From Clostridia bacterium (GTDB lineage: Bacteria; Bacillota; Clostridia; Oscillospirales; Acutalibacteraceae): 55,420 bases of DNA. Below are positions 27,202 through 36,686 of this stretch, one piece after another (the first letter of the stretch is position 1; each line of letters begins with the position of its first letter). The notes under the pieces are model-generated. The model saw nothing but the letters and a program-made list of their open reading frames with translations, was not told the origin of the DNA and did not search any database. The DNA lies in contig JAFQBX010000035.1 of NCBI GenBank assembly GCA_017399535.1, positions 1 to 55,420 of the forward strand. Reading direction: 5' to 3'. The position numbers were made by a program, and so were the translations under genes.

Positions 27202-27229
27202 ATTGTACCAATTTATTTACATCTCAAAA
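27202..27229 (-). promoter_or_regulatory. possible promoter of acpP
   Basis: On the minus strand, TTTTGA (27224-27229) and TACAAT (27202-27207) are spaced by 16 nt. The boxes are weak, and the region overlaps the divergent aroE promoter. Confidence 0.4.
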
Positions 27230-27244
27230 TAAATATGATATTAT
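27216..27244 (+). promoter_or_regulatory. promoter of the aromatic amino acid operon
   Basis: TTTACA (27216-27221) and TATTAT (27239-27244) are spaced by 17 nt, and a TATAAT also overlaps at 27242-27247. The leader to aroE is about 90 nt with no recognisable T-box, trp-type attenuator or riboswitch. Confidence 0.55.
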
Positions 27245-27340
27245 AATGAAATGTCTTAATAAATAATATTTAAGTATTCGCCCTTTGTCAATAGGTTTTG
27301 CGAATTTTTTTAATTTTTAATTCAAGGAGGTTGTCGAAAA

Positions 27341-28198
27341 ATGGATAACAAAAGATATTCAGTTATCGGTCATCCAATCGGTCACACAATGTCACCTTTT
27401 ATCCACCAGCGTTTATTCGAAATAAACGAAATCGGTGCAGAATATTCCAAACTCGACATAGCCCCCGAGAAATTAGATACGGAGTTTGGCACTCTCCGCC
27501 GACTTAATGGCTTCAACGTGACCATTCCGCATAAACAAGCGATCATTCCCCTACTTGACGAGCTTGATGGGTCAGCCGAGCTTTGCGGCGCGGTAAACAC
27601 CGTTTCCGTCGGCGAAAAGGTGATTGGCTACAACACCGACAAATACGGATTTACAGCCGCTCTTTCCCGCGCAGGAATCGACCTTTTGGGAAACGTTCTG
27701 ATTTGCGGAATCGGTGGTGCTTCGCGCGCAGTTGCCTTCGCCGCCGCTGAAAAAGGATGCAAAATCACCTTTGGCATCAGAAAAGGCAGCGAGGACAAAG
27801 CAAGGACTCTTTGTGCTGAAATAGACGCTCGTTTCGGCGACGTCGAAACCGAAATCGTAAGCTATGACGAAATTGGCGGCGAATATGACCTGGCGGTTAA
27901 CGCTACTCCTGTCGGAATGTACCCAAATACCGAAAAATCGGTGCTTTCCGAGGAACAAATATGCCGCTGCAAAGCCGTTTATGACCTGATATACAATCCC
28001 GAAGAAACCGAATTTTTGCGCCTGGCGAAAAAGAACGGGATAAAATGCGACGGCGGAATGTCGATGCTTGTTTTGCAGGCGGCAAAAGCTCACGAAATAT
28101 GGTACGGCGCAAAATTTAACGACGCGCAAATTGACCGAATTATTGAGGACGCTTCCAACGAGTTGAAGGTTATTTTCAAGGGCGGTGACGAGCAATGA
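27341..28198 (+). CDS. aroE: shikimate dehydrogenase
   Basis: Reduces 3-dehydroshikimate with NADPH to shikimate. It has 285 aa. The substrate site has GHPIGHTMSP (Ser) and NVTIPHKQ (catalytic Lys), and YNTDKYGF has the catalytic Asp. The NADP-binding loop is CGIGGASRAVAF. It leads the aro operon, with AAGGAGG before the ATG, and its stop overlaps aroK by 4 bases (ATGA). Confidence 0.97.
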   Translation: MDNKRYSVIGHPIGHTMSPFIHQRLFEINEIGAEYSKLDIAPEKLDTEFGTLRRLNGFNVTIPHKQAIIPLLDELDGSAELCGAVNTVSVGEKVIGYNTDKYGFTAALSRAGIDLLGNVLICGIGGASRAVAFAAAEKGCKITFGIRKGSEDKARTLCAEIDARFGDVETEIVSYDEIGGEYDLAVNATPVGMYPNTEKSVLSEEQICRCKAVYDLIYNPEETEFLRLAKKNGIKCDGGMSMLVLQAAKAHEIWYGAKFNDAQIDRIIEDASNELKVIFKGGDEQ

Positions 28199-28698
28199 AC
28201 ATAATTCTGAGTGGATTCATGGGCTGTGGCAAAACCACCATTGGCAAAATCATTGCGCGAAAGCTGGACCTCGCTTTTATCGACACGGACAAGCTAATTG
28301 AGGAAAGAGAAGGTCGGAAGATAAGAGAAATCTTTGACACCGACGGCGAGGGCTATTTCAGAGATAAGGAACACGAAATTTGCGCCGAACTTTCGCGTGA
28401 GGATAACAAGGTTATTGCAACGGGCGGCGGTGCGCTCACCTTTAACCGAAATAAAGAAGTGCTTTCAAAAAGCGGTCGGATTATCTTTATCGACGTTGAC
28501 CTCGACACCATAATAAAAAGGATTGGCAACGATAGCAGACGCCCACTGCTGAATAGCGAAACAAGGACGCTTTTTAATAAGCGTAACCCGATTTATAAGA
28601 AAAATTGCGATTTTACAATCACCGTCCGCGGTGATGTTTCGGCACGAGAAATCGCTGATAATATCATTAAATATTACATAAAAGGAGAAAAGCGATGA
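28195..28698 (+). CDS. aroK: shikimate kinase
   Basis: Phosphorylates shikimate at the 3-OH. It has 167 aa, with the P-loop GFMGCGKTTIGK, the shikimate-binding FIDTDKLIEEREGRKIREIF block and ATGGGALT. It overlaps aroE and tyrA by 4 bases each (ATGA), so translation is coupled. Confidence 0.97.
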   Translation: MNIILSGFMGCGKTTIGKIIARKLDLAFIDTDKLIEEREGRKIREIFDTDGEGYFRDKEHEICAELSREDNKVIATGGGALTFNRNKEVLSKSGRIIFIDVDLDTIIKRIGNDSRRPLLNSETRTLFNKRNPIYKKNCDFTITVRGDVSAREIADNIIKYYIKGEKR

Positions 28699-29519
28699 AC
28701 ATTATAATTGTCGGACTCGGTCTCATCGGCGGCTCATACGCAAAGGCGATTAAACGATACACAGACCACCACGTAATCGGCATCGACGCTGACGAAACGG
28801 TTATTAAATATGCCCTTTCTCACGGCGCAATCGACAAGGTTGCCGACGATAACGATATTAAAAATGCCGATATTGTAATCGTTTCGCTTTATCCAAAGGC
28901 AGCAGCCGATTTCATAAACAACAACGCCGACCTATTTAAAGACGGCGCGGTCGTTACCGACAGCTGCGGCGTAAAAAGGGCTATTTACAGCCAACTTTCT
29001 GACAAGGTATTTAGCGGCAAATTTACCTTTATCGGCGCTCACCCAATGGCAGGAAAGGAACACAGCGGCTTTGATTACAGCGATGCCGACCTTTACAAAG
29101 GGGCAAGTTTAATTATCACGACCGACGAGCCGGATAGTACCGCGGCAAAGTTGCTCCAAAATCTCGCCGAGCAAATTGGATTCACCCGTTGCACAGTTTG
29201 TACTCCTGAAAGGCACGATAAAATGATTGCCTTTACCTCACAGCTTCCCCACGTGCTTGCGTGCAGCTATATTTCCGACCCGCTTGCCCTTTCGCACAAA
29301 GGGTTTTCTGCCGGCTCATTCCTCGACGTTACGAGGGTTGCTTTCATAAACGACGTTATGTGGTCGGAGCTGTTTATCGACAACGCCGACCATCTCTGTG
29401 ACGAAATTGACGAGCTGATAAAGAATCTTTCGGTATTCAAAGCGGCAATCAAAAACGAGGACAAGCAGGCACTCAGCCGAATAATGATAAAATCACGTGA
29501 ACTGAAAGAGAAAACATAA
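28695..29519 (+). CDS. tyrA: prephenate dehydrogenase
   Basis: Oxidises prephenate with NAD+ to 4-hydroxyphenylpyruvate, leading to tyrosine. It has 274 aa, with the Rossmann motif GLGLIGGSYAKA at the N-terminus and AHPMAGKEHSGF, the family's active-site block with His. It lacks a fused chorismate mutase or ACT domain, so it is the short form. The gene overlaps aroK by 4 bases and its stop overlaps the aroB start by one (TAATG). Confidence 0.95.
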   Translation: MNIIIVGLGLIGGSYAKAIKRYTDHHVIGIDADETVIKYALSHGAIDKVADDNDIKNADIVIVSLYPKAAADFINNNADLFKDGAVVTDSCGVKRAIYSQLSDKVFSGKFTFIGAHPMAGKEHSGFDYSDADLYKGASLIITTDEPDSTAAKLLQNLAEQIGFTRCTVCTPERHDKMIAFTSQLPHVLACSYISDPLALSHKGFSAGSFLDVTRVAFINDVMWSELFIDNADHLCDEIDELIKNLSVFKAAIKNEDKQALSRIMIKSRELKEKT

Positions 29520-30568
29520 TGAAAAGTATAAACGTACTTAATAAATACGACATTTTAATAAAAAGAGGAATCATAAACAACTGCGGTGACCAGATTAAAA
29601 AGATTTCGAAGGCGAATATTGCCGCTGTTGTAACCGATGACAACGTAGCAAAGCATTATCTTGACACGGTTACCGCTTCGCTTGAAGGAGCAGGTTTCAA
29701 GGTATTTAGCTTCGTTTTTCCTCACGGAGAAGAAAACAAAACCATTGAAACGGTAATGCAAATGGTCGAATTTTTTGCTGAGTGCGGACTGACACGCTCG
29801 GATATTGCCATTGCGCTCGGTGGCGGTGTTTGCGGTGATATGTGCGGATTTGCGGCGGCAATTTATCTGCGCTCAATCAGCTTTGTGCAGATACCGACCT
29901 CCTTGCTCGCGCAGGTCGATTCGTCGGTCGGCGGAAAAACGGGTTGCGACCTCGCAGTTGGCAAAAACCTCGTTGGAGCGTTTCATCATCCGTCGCTTGT
30001 GCTTATCGACCCCGATACCCTCTCGACACTGGACGAAAAATATATGGCCGACGGAATGGGCGAAATTATAAAATACGGCTGTATCAGCTCAAAAGCGCTT
30101 TTTGAAAAGCTTGAAAAGGGCGAAAAATATGCCGATATTGACCAAATTATTTATGAGTGTGTAAAAATTAAAGCAGAAATTGTTGAGAATGATTTTACCG
30201 AGCAGAATGAAAGAATGCTTCTCAACTTTGGCCACACGGTCGGCCACGCGATAGAAAAGCTTGATAATTTCAGCGGTCTATCTCACGGAATGGCGGTTGG
30301 CGTAGGTATGATTATGCTTTCGAAAGCCGCTGAAACAAAGGGGCTGACACGGGTCGGTGTCGCGGATAGAATTACGAAATTACTCGAAAAATATGGCATG
30401 CCGACCGAAACAGATTATGAAAAAGAGATTATTGCCAATGCCGCGATGAACGATAAAAAAAGACGTTCAAACAGCTTGAACATCGTTTTAATCAAGGACA
30501 TTGGCGAGGGGTATATTTACAAAACCGAGTGTGATAAATTCGGAGACTTTTTAAAGGGAGCTGAGTAA
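29519..30568 (+). CDS. aroB: 3-dehydroquinate synthase
   Basis: Cyclises DAHP to 3-dehydroquinate using NAD+ and a divalent metal. It has 349 aa: GGGVCGDMCGFAAAIYLRSISFVQIPTSLLAQVDSSVGGKTG and NLVGAFHHPSLVLIDP, then the metal ligands in NFGHTVGHAIE (two His). It is the fourth gene of the operon. A 3-bp gap separates it from aroA. Confidence 0.97.
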   Translation: MKSINVLNKYDILIKRGIINNCGDQIKKISKANIAAVVTDDNVAKHYLDTVTASLEGAGFKVFSFVFPHGEENKTIETVMQMVEFFAECGLTRSDIAIALGGGVCGDMCGFAAAIYLRSISFVQIPTSLLAQVDSSVGGKTGCDLAVGKNLVGAFHHPSLVLIDPDTLSTLDEKYMADGMGEIIKYGCISSKALFEKLEKGEKYADIDQIIYECVKIKAEIVENDFTEQNERMLLNFGHTVGHAIEKLDNFSGLSHGMAVGVGMIMLSKAAETKGLTRVGVADRITKLLEKYGMPTETDYEKEIIANAAMNDKKRRSNSLNIVLIKDIGEGYIYKTECDKFGDFLKGAE

Positions 30569-30571
30569 AAA

Positions 30572-31828
30572 GTGAACGCGATAATTACGCCAAAGCGACT
30601 TTCGGGCGACGTTACCGTCCCATCGTCAAAGAGTGCGTCCCACCGCGCAATCATTTGCTCCGCTCTCGCAAAAGGAAAAAGCCGAATTAAAGGCGTTTCG
30701 CTTTCTGACGATATTCTCGCAACCCTCGGCGCAATAAAGGCGCTCGGTGCTTCGGTCGAAACCGACGGCGACGATTACATTATCACAGGTATAACCGAGC
30801 CGAAAAAAAGCGCAAATGTTGACTGCGGCGAGTCGGGCTCGACACTCAGGTTCTTTATTCCGATTGCCGCGGCTCTCGGCGCAAGCGCTGTATTCGAAGG
30901 ACACGGACGACTCGTTGAAAGACCGCTTTCAACCATCACCAATCTGCTCAGTGAGCATGGTATCACCTGCCGCTATACCTCAAACGTAAATTTACCGCTC
31001 GAAATTAGCGGAAAGCTAAACGAAGACCGATTTGTAATCGGCGGCTCGGTCAGCTCACAGTATATTACGGGGCTTCTATTTGCCCTTGCATACATAGGAA
31101 AAGAGGCAGAAATCGTTATATCCTCCCCTCTCGAATCGGCAGGATACGTCGATATGACGGTGGATACTCTTTCGCAATTTGGCGCAAAAATCGAAAAGAC
31201 AGAATGCGGATATTTGGTTCATCCGTCGGTCCTCACAGCCACCGACATTACAGTTGAGGGAGATTGGTCGCAGGCGGCATTTTTCCTTGCAGCTGCGGCT
31301 CTCGGCGGCGAAATAAAAATACACGGACTCAATAAAAACTCGTTGCAGGGCGACCGCGACTGCGAAAGAATATTCAGAGAAATCGGCACAAAAATCGAAT
31401 GGAAGGACGGCGTTTTACACGCTGAAATGGGCGAACTGATGCCCGTAAGCATTGACGCGTCTCAAATTCCCGATATTATACCGCCGATTGCGGCTGTACT
31501 CGGTCAGTGCGAAGGCAGGTCAACCATAAGCAACGCTTATCGGCTCAGAATAAAGGAAAGTGACCGCCTTTCTGCCATTGCGAGAGGGCTGGTCATGAAC
31601 GGAATAAGCGTAGTAGAAGGCAGAGATATTCTGGTCATCGACGGCGAAAGATTAAAGGGCGGAAACATCGACGGATTCGCCGACCACCGAATTGTTATGG
31701 CGTTCAGTATTGCCGCCGCATACGCCGAAAACGAGAGCATAATTTCCTGCGCAGAGGCGGTAAATAAGTCATATCCCAAATTTTTTGAAGATTTTGCAAG
31801 CATCGGAGGTGCTGTTAATGTCATCTAA
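30572..31828 (+). CDS. aroA: 3-phosphoshikimate 1-carboxyvinyltransferase (EPSP synthase)
   Basis: Joins shikimate-3-phosphate with phosphoenolpyruvate. It has 418 aa. The N-terminal PSSKSASHRAIICSALAKG block binds substrate, GESGSTLRFFIPIAAALG is the second signature, and the C-terminal RIKESDRLSAIARGL is the third. The start is GTG 30572, after GGAGC. Its stop overlaps aroC by 11 bases. Confidence 0.97.
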   Translation: MNAIITPKRLSGDVTVPSSKSASHRAIICSALAKGKSRIKGVSLSDDILATLGAIKALGASVETDGDDYIITGITEPKKSANVDCGESGSTLRFFIPIAAALGASAVFEGHGRLVERPLSTITNLLSEHGITCRYTSNVNLPLEISGKLNEDRFVIGGSVSSQYITGLLFALAYIGKEAEIVISSPLESAGYVDMTVDTLSQFGAKIEKTECGYLVHPSVLTATDITVEGDWSQAAFFLAAAALGGEIKIHGLNKNSLQGDRDCERIFREIGTKIEWKDGVLHAEMGELMPVSIDASQIPDIIPPIAAVLGQCEGRSTISNAYRLRIKESDRLSAIARGLVMNGISVVEGRDILVIDGERLKGGNIDGFADHRIVMAFSIAAAYAENESIISCAEAVNKSYPKFFEDFASIGGAVNVI

Positions 31829-32906
31829 TATAGGCAAATATATTTCGCTGCAAATATTCGGCGAAAGTCACGGTAAAGCCATTGGAGCGGTTATCGACGG
31901 GTTACCCGCAGGGGTTGAACTCAACTTCGATAAAATTGCCGAGCAGATGGCAAGACGAGCTCCCGGAAAGGATAAGACGGCGACTCCGCGAAAAGAGGAC
32001 GATATTCCCGAAATTCTGTCGGGGATAAAGGGTTCGGTAACTACAGGTGCGCCACTCTGCGCCGTGATTTACAACACGAATACAAGGTCGAGCGATTACA
32101 GCGAATTTGAAGCTATGCCGAGACCGTCACACGCCGACTATCCGGCATCTATACGCTTTGACGGAAACAATGATTTAAGCGGCTCGGGACATTTTTCGGG
32201 ACGACTTACTGCGCCGATGACCTTTGCAGGTGCGGTTTGCCGCCAAATTCTCGAAAAGCACGGAATCACCGTTGGCGGTCACGTGTATTCAATCGGCGGA
32301 GTCGGTGACACCGGCTTTGACCCCGTAAACGTTGACGCAGAGCAACTGAATGGGCTTAACACACTCGCTTTTCCGACGGTTGATAAAACGGCTGAGGAAA
32401 AAATGCGCGAAAAAATCGAAGCCGCCCGAATGGACGGTAACTCGATTGGCGGCACTGTCGAAATCGCAGTGGTAGGACTACCTGCCGGATGCGGAGACAC
32501 AATGTTTGGCTCGATAGAAAGTCGCATTAGCGAGGCACTTTTCGGCGTTCCTGCTGTAAAGGGAATCGAATTCGGTGCAGGATTCGGCTTTGATAAAATG
32601 CTTGGCAGCGAAGCCAATGACAGATACGTGAACAAGGATGGAAAAATCGCAACGGTAAGCAATAATAACGGCGGTATTCTCGGAGGGCTTTCGAATGGAA
32701 TGCCGGTCATTTTCAGGGCGGTTTTAAAGCCAACGCCATCAATTTCAAAGCCGCAGGAAACCCTGAATCTTACTACAATGGAAGCCGAAACCCTTTCGAT
32801 AAAGGGCAGACACGACCCTTGCGTAGTTGTACGCGGACTCGCCGCCATCGAAAACCTCGTTTGCTTTGTAATTTGCGATATTTTGAAAGGTAACGGAATT
32901 ATATGA
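31818..32906 (+). CDS. aroC: chorismate synthase
   Basis: Forms chorismate from EPSP using reduced FMN. It has 362 aa: FGESHGKAIGAVIDGLPAGVEL at the start, MPRPSHADYPASIRF and the C-terminal KGRHDPCVVVRGLA. I chose ATG 31818 (MSSNIGKYISLQIFGESHG) because GGAGGTGCTGTTA precedes it; the upstream frame from 31785 runs far into aroA. Its stop overlaps pheA by 4 bases. Confidence 0.97.
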   Translation: MSSNIGKYISLQIFGESHGKAIGAVIDGLPAGVELNFDKIAEQMARRAPGKDKTATPRKEDDIPEILSGIKGSVTTGAPLCAVIYNTNTRSSDYSEFEAMPRPSHADYPASIRFDGNNDLSGSGHFSGRLTAPMTFAGAVCRQILEKHGITVGGHVYSIGGVGDTGFDPVNVDAEQLNGLNTLAFPTVDKTAEEKMREKIEAARMDGNSIGGTVEIAVVGLPAGCGDTMFGSIESRISEALFGVPAVKGIEFGAGFGFDKMLGSEANDRYVNKDGKIATVSNNNGGILGGLSNGMPVIFRAVLKPTPSISKPQETLNLTTMEAETLSIKGRHDPCVVVRGLAAIENLVCFVICDILKGNGII

Positions 32907-34027
32907 ACTTGGACGAAATTAGAGTCGATATTGATAAAATCGACAAGGATATTGTCGAACTGATTAAAAAAAGAATGAACCTTTCCCTTTCGGTCGCCGA
33001 ATATAAAATCAATAACGGCAAAAAGGTATTTGACGCCGAAAGAGAAAAGGCAATACTCGACAAAGTGGATAATTTCGGCGGAGAATACGGACGTGCGGCA
33101 CGGCTCATTTACTCCACAATTATGGAGCAAAGTCGCGCACTTCAATACCCTCTCGTTAACTCGGAGCTTGGTATAAAGCAGGAGTCACTCGACCCCGACA
33201 GCGTAAAAAAGGTCGCTTGTCAAGGGGTTAAGGGTGCATACTCGTACGCTACAGCAAAGCAGATTTATAAAAACGCCGAAATCATCTTTTGTGAACGATT
33301 CAGCGACGTTTTTGATGCGGTTGAGAGGGGTGACGCCGAAATCGGCGTTGTCCCGGTAGAAAATTCGTGGGCAGGTTCGGTTCACGAGGTGTACGACCTT
33401 TTGATTGAAAGAAAATTCTACATCGCAAATGCGGTTGATGCGAGGATTTCGCATAATCTGATTGGCGCAAAGGACGCAGAAATCGGCGACGTTAAGCAGG
33501 CACTTTCTCACGAGCAGGCGCTTCGTCAATGCGCCGAATTCCTTGACAAAAACGGCATTGAGCCGGTCGGCTGCTTAAACACCGCAATCGGTGTCAAGAA
33601 GGCGGCTGAAATGAATAACAAGCAGGTCGGTGCAATCGGCTCGACTGCCGCCGCAAACGAATTCGGTATGAAAATACTGGCACAGAACATTGCTTCGTCC
33701 GACTGCAACGTTACTCGATTCGTTTCGGTGTCGAATAAATTTTACACAAGCGAAAAGGCGGATAAAATCAGCATCGTTTTCAGCATTCCGCATAAGCCAG
33801 GTGCTTTGTACTCGGTATTTTCGCGATTTGCCGCCGCAGGGCTCAATATGTCAAAAATCGAGTCGAGACCGATTAAAAACCATAATTTCGAATATCTTTT
33901 CTACGTTGACCTTATCGGAAAGCTGATTAGCAAGGACACTCTTTGCACCATAAATTCGCTCAGCGAGGAGCTTGACGAGTTTACCTTGATGGGCAACTAC
34001 GAAGAAAAAGAGATAAAAATCGACTGA
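32903..34027 (+). CDS. pheA: bifunctional chorismate mutase/prephenate dehydratase
   Basis: P-protein making phenylpyruvate from chorismate. It has 374 aa. The chorismate mutase domain is at about 1-85 ([33 protein letters not shown]). The prephenate dehydratase domain is at about 102-280, with the catalytic TRF at 271-273. The ACT domain is at about 288-365, with the Phe-binding GAL (300-302) and ESRP (320-323), so feedback inhibition by phenylalanine is expected. It is the last gene of the operon. Confidence 0.96.
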   Translation: MNLDEIRVDIDKIDKDIVELIKKRMNLSLSVAEYKINNGKKVFDAEREKAILDKVDNFGGEYGRAARLIYSTIMEQSRALQYPLVNSELGIKQESLDPDSVKKVACQGVKGAYSYATAKQIYKNAEIIFCERFSDVFDAVERGDAEIGVVPVENSWAGSVHEVYDLLIERKFYIANAVDARISHNLIGAKDAEIGDVKQALSHEQALRQCAEFLDKNGIEPVGCLNTAIGVKKAAEMNNKQVGAIGSTAAANEFGMKILAQNIASSDCNVTRFVSVSNKFYTSEKADKISIVFSIPHKPGALYSVFSRFAAAGLNMSKIESRPIKNHNFEYLFYVDLIGKLISKDTLCTINSLSEELDEFTLMGNYEEKEIKID

Positions 34028-34031
34028 TTTG

Positions 34032-34059
34032 TTGCAAAATAATTTATTGGTGGTATAAT
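34032..34059 (+). promoter_or_regulatory. extended -10 promoter of asnA
   Basis: TTGCAA (34032-34037) and a perfect TATAAT (34054-34059) are spaced by 16 nt, and TGG precedes the -10 box (extended -10). Transcription would start near 34066. Confidence 0.75.
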
Positions 34060-34101
34060 TTACTATATTTTTTCTATTTTTTAGAAGTGAGTGATAATAA
34101 A

Positions 34102-35109
34102 ATGGGCAACCTCATTCTGCCAAAGAGCTATAAATCCAACCTTACATTACGCGAGACTCAACGTGCTATCAAGCTACTGAAGGACACCTTTCAGGTAAAG
34201 CTTGGTCGTGCGCTTAATCTCGACCGCGTAACCGCGCCCGTTATCGTTACAAAGGCAAGCGGTATCAACGACGACCTCAACGGAATTGAGCGCAAGGTTG
34301 AATTTGACATGAAGAATATCGAGGGCATCTGCGAGGTAGTTCAGTCCCTCGCAAAATGGAAACGAATGGCCCTCTATCGCTATGGCTATGGCGCAGGCGA
34401 AGGCATCTTTACCGATATGAACGCCATTCGTCGCGACGACGACTGCGATAACCTGCACTCGATTTATGTCGACCAGTGGGACTGGGAAAAGGTTATATGC
34501 CGAGAGGACAGAAACATTGACTTTTTAAAGGATACGGTGACCAAAATCATAAAGGCACTCGTCGAAACCCAGGATGTGCTGAACGAGGCATTTCCCCAGC
34601 TGACAAAGCGACTGAACGAGGACGTTTTCTTCATTACCACGCAGGAGCTTGAGGATATGTACCCCGACCTCACGGGAAAGCAGCGTGAAAACGAAATCAC
34701 CAAAAAGCACGGTACTGTTTTCATCATGCAAATCGGCGAAAAGCTGAAAAGCGGAAACAAGCACGACGGTCGAGCTCCCGACTATGACGATTGGTCGCTC
34801 AACGGCGATATTTTGGTTTGGAACGATATTCTCGACTGCGCAATCGAAATTTCGAGCATGGGAATCCGCGTTGACGAAAAGTCACTCGACGAGCAGCTTA
34901 AAAAAGCAGGCGCCGAGGAAAGACGCAATTTTCCCTATCACAAGGGTATTTTGGACGGCACTCTCCCCCTCACAATAGGCGGAGGAATCGGACAATCGCG
35001 AATCTGCTTACAGCTTCTCGAAAAGGCACATATCGGCGAGGTGCAGACATCCCTCTGGCCCGAGGATATGAGGCAAAAATGTAAGGAAAGCAACATCGAA
35101 TTATTATAA
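34102..35109 (+). CDS. asnA: aspartate-ammonia ligase (ammonia-dependent asparagine synthetase)
   Basis: Makes asparagine from aspartate, ammonia and ATP through an aspartyl-adenylate; its fold is that of class II tRNA synthetases. It has about 335 aa. Recognised blocks are [50 protein letters not shown] and the C-terminal [31 protein letters not shown] used ATG 34102; a GTG at 34087 is also in frame and would add five residues, and neither has a strong ribosome binding site. The gene is transcribed alone, with its own promoter and terminator. Confidence 0.97.
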   Translation: MGNLILPKSYKSNLTLRETQRAIKLLKDTFQVKLGRALNLDRVTAPVIVTKASGINDDLNGIERKVEFDMKNIEGICEVVQSLAKWKRMALYRYGYGAGEGIFTDMNAIRRDDDCDNLHSIYVDQWDWEKVICREDRNIDFLKDTVTKIIKALVETQDVLNEAFPQLTKRLNEDVFFITTQELEDMYPDLTGKQRENEITKKHGTVFIMQIGEKLKSGNKHDGRAPDYDDWSLNGDILVWNDILDCAIEISSMGIRVDEKSLDEQLKKAGAEERRNFPYHKGILDGTLPLTIGGGIGQSRICLQLLEKAHIGEVQTSLWPEDMRQKCKESNIELL

Positions 35110-35119
35110 TTAGCGATAC

Positions 35120-35159
35120 AAAAAACGCTGTGAAACCAAACGTTTCACAGCGTTTTTTT
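35120..35159. terminator. bidirectional terminator between asnA and the DUF1015 gene
   Basis: A perfect 15-bp stem (35122-35136 with 35142-35156) has a 5-nt loop, an A run before and a T run after. It serves asnA on the plus strand and the DUF1015 gene on the minus strand. Confidence 0.9.
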
Positions 35160-35171
35160 AATTTATTTCTC

Positions 35172-36455
35172 TTATTTCATTTCGCCGAATTTGTTCATTA
35201 CAAGACCTGTAATAAGCTTCGGATAAAAATAGGTTGACTTTTGCGGCATTTTTTCGCCTGCGGTAGCAACTGCGCTGATTTCGCTTACGCGTGTGGGATT
35301 CATAATAAAGCAGCAATTTGCCTTATTTGTATTTACCCATTCGATAGCTTCCGCCTGGTCGCGAGTGTAAGTGAGATTGATTTGATTAGCCATATTTTCC
35401 TTATCAATCTTCATAATTCTCTCTAAAATCAAGCTGTGGAGAACGGTTACGTCAAGTCCGCGTAATGCTTCGCTTGCATTCGGGTACATATCGCAAAGCG
35501 GCTGCATTGATTTGAGTGTCATGAGGGCGATTTTATCGCCGCTGTACATAACAACTGCCTTTTTACCATCGGCGTATTTCATATCGAGGAAGGGCTTTAT
35601 TTCGCCCTCGTTAGCGAGGAGGGTAATGTCAAAATAGTCGGCGCAATTAGCGATTACCTCGTCGGAATTGAAGCTGTCGAGGTCGCGTACAATTCGGTGT
35701 GTCGGGAATACGACAAGTCCGTCGTCATCGAGGTCAACGAGGGTCATCATGCAATAGTCCGAAGCTGCTCCGATTTCGGCATTTTCGGTTTCGCGAAGGT
35801 GATTACGCATATTGAGTGAGGTCTCGTAACGGTGGTGACCGTCGGCGATATACAACTTTCTATCAGCAAACTGGGCGGTAAGGGTAGCAAGTGCATCCTT
35901 GTCATAGATTGCCCAAAGCGAATGAGTTACGCCGTCGGAATCGGTAAAGCTCTGGTCGGGAGTGCCGCTTGACAGACGGCTGATAAGCTCGGCTGTTTCG
36001 CCCTTTTCATCCTTGTAAAGTGAATAAATCTGTGAAAAATTGCAACGAGTGGCTTTAAAAAGATTAAATCTGTCCTGCTTTGCCTTTGACAAGGTTTCTT
36101 CGTGCGGAAGGACAACCCCCTTTGAAAATTCCTCAATCTTTACACGGCAAACAATACCCTTGAAGGAATAGTTTACGCCTTCTACGCTGAATTTTTCTTC
36201 ATAAACGTAGATGCCTTCCTGCTCGTCACAGGCGATGATTCCGTTTTCTTCCCAATCGGCGAGTACGTTAGCCGCCTCTTTATACGGGTCATCGCCCTTC
36301 GGCAATTCAAGACGGATGATGTTATGCTCATTTTTCTTTAAAAATTCGAGTCGCTGTTCCTCGGAAATAATGTCGTAGGGAGGACAACAAAGCTCGGCGA
36401 TTTCTCCTGCCTTTTCGGTAAAGCGGAGTGCCTTAAATGCTTTAATTTCTGCCAT
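35172..36455 (-). CDS. DUF1015-family protein
   Basis: A 427-aa protein of the DUF1015 family. It starts MAEIKAFKALRFTEKAGEIAELCCPPYDIISEEQR, then VLPHEETLSKAKQDR at about 115-129 and the very conserved DGHHRYET at 205-212. There is no membrane segment, so it is cytoplasmic. No biochemical function is known to me. In Bacteroides and many Clostridia the gene lies beside serC-serA, and in this window those genes are about 31 kb away; this hints at a role linked to serine or phosphoserine (inference). It has its own promoter and the terminator shared with asnA. Confidence 0.88.
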   Translation of the reverse strand: MAEIKAFKALRFTEKAGEIAELCCPPYDIISEEQRLEFLKKNEHNIIRLELPKGDDPYKEAANVLADWEENGIIACDEQEGIYVYEEKFSVEGVNYSFKGIVCRVKIEEFSKGVVLPHEETLSKAKQDRFNLFKATRCNFSQIYSLYKDEKGETAELISRLSSGTPDQSFTDSDGVTHSLWAIYDKDALATLTAQFADRKLYIADGHHRYETSLNMRNHLRETENAEIGAASDYCMMTLVDLDDDGLVVFPTHRIVRDLDSFNSDEVIANCADYFDITLLANEGEIKPFLDMKYADGKKAVVMYSGDKIALMTLKSMQPLCDMYPNASEALRGLDVTVLHSLILERIMKIDKENMANQINLTYTRDQAEAIEWVNTNKANCCFIMNPTRVSEISAVATAGEKMPQKSTYFYPKLITGLVMNKFGEMK

Positions 36456-36486
36456 TTTATATCAACTCCAAAAAAATATTAAAATA

Positions 36487-36515
36487 ATTTTATAACAAAT
36501 CCACTTTTTAGTCAA
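36487..36515 (-). promoter_or_regulatory. sigma-A promoter of the DUF1015 gene
   Basis: On the minus strand, TTGACT (36510-36515) and TAAAAT (36487-36492) are spaced by 17 nt, with a leader of about 25 nt. Confidence 0.7.
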
Positions 36516-36557
36516 CAAATAAATAAAAAAACTGTTTATTTATTTACAAATCTATTG

Positions 36558-36563
36558 TATAAT
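36558..36563 (+). promoter_or_regulatory. possible -10 box for the ABC exporter operon
   Basis: A perfect TATAAT lies about 120 nt upstream of the ATPase gene, but only a weak -35 (TTTATT at 36535-36540) precedes it. The rest of the gap to 36686 is AT-rich without other recognisable signals. Confidence 0.4.
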
Positions 36564-36686
36564 ACTTATTTGGTGGGATAGTTCATTAAAAGTTAACACT
36601 TTTATCACCGCCGTTTGTTAATATTCAGGTATAAGTATTTTATTATGGATTATACTCTGCTTTAAAGCGTAATTGGAGGTATAAAT

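Noticed and set aside
30572-31828. Possible UDP-N-acetylglucosamine carboxyvinyltransferase (MurA) instead of AroA
   Set aside because: The context of the aro operon and the substrate motifs PSSKSASHR and SGSTLR fit EPSP synthase.
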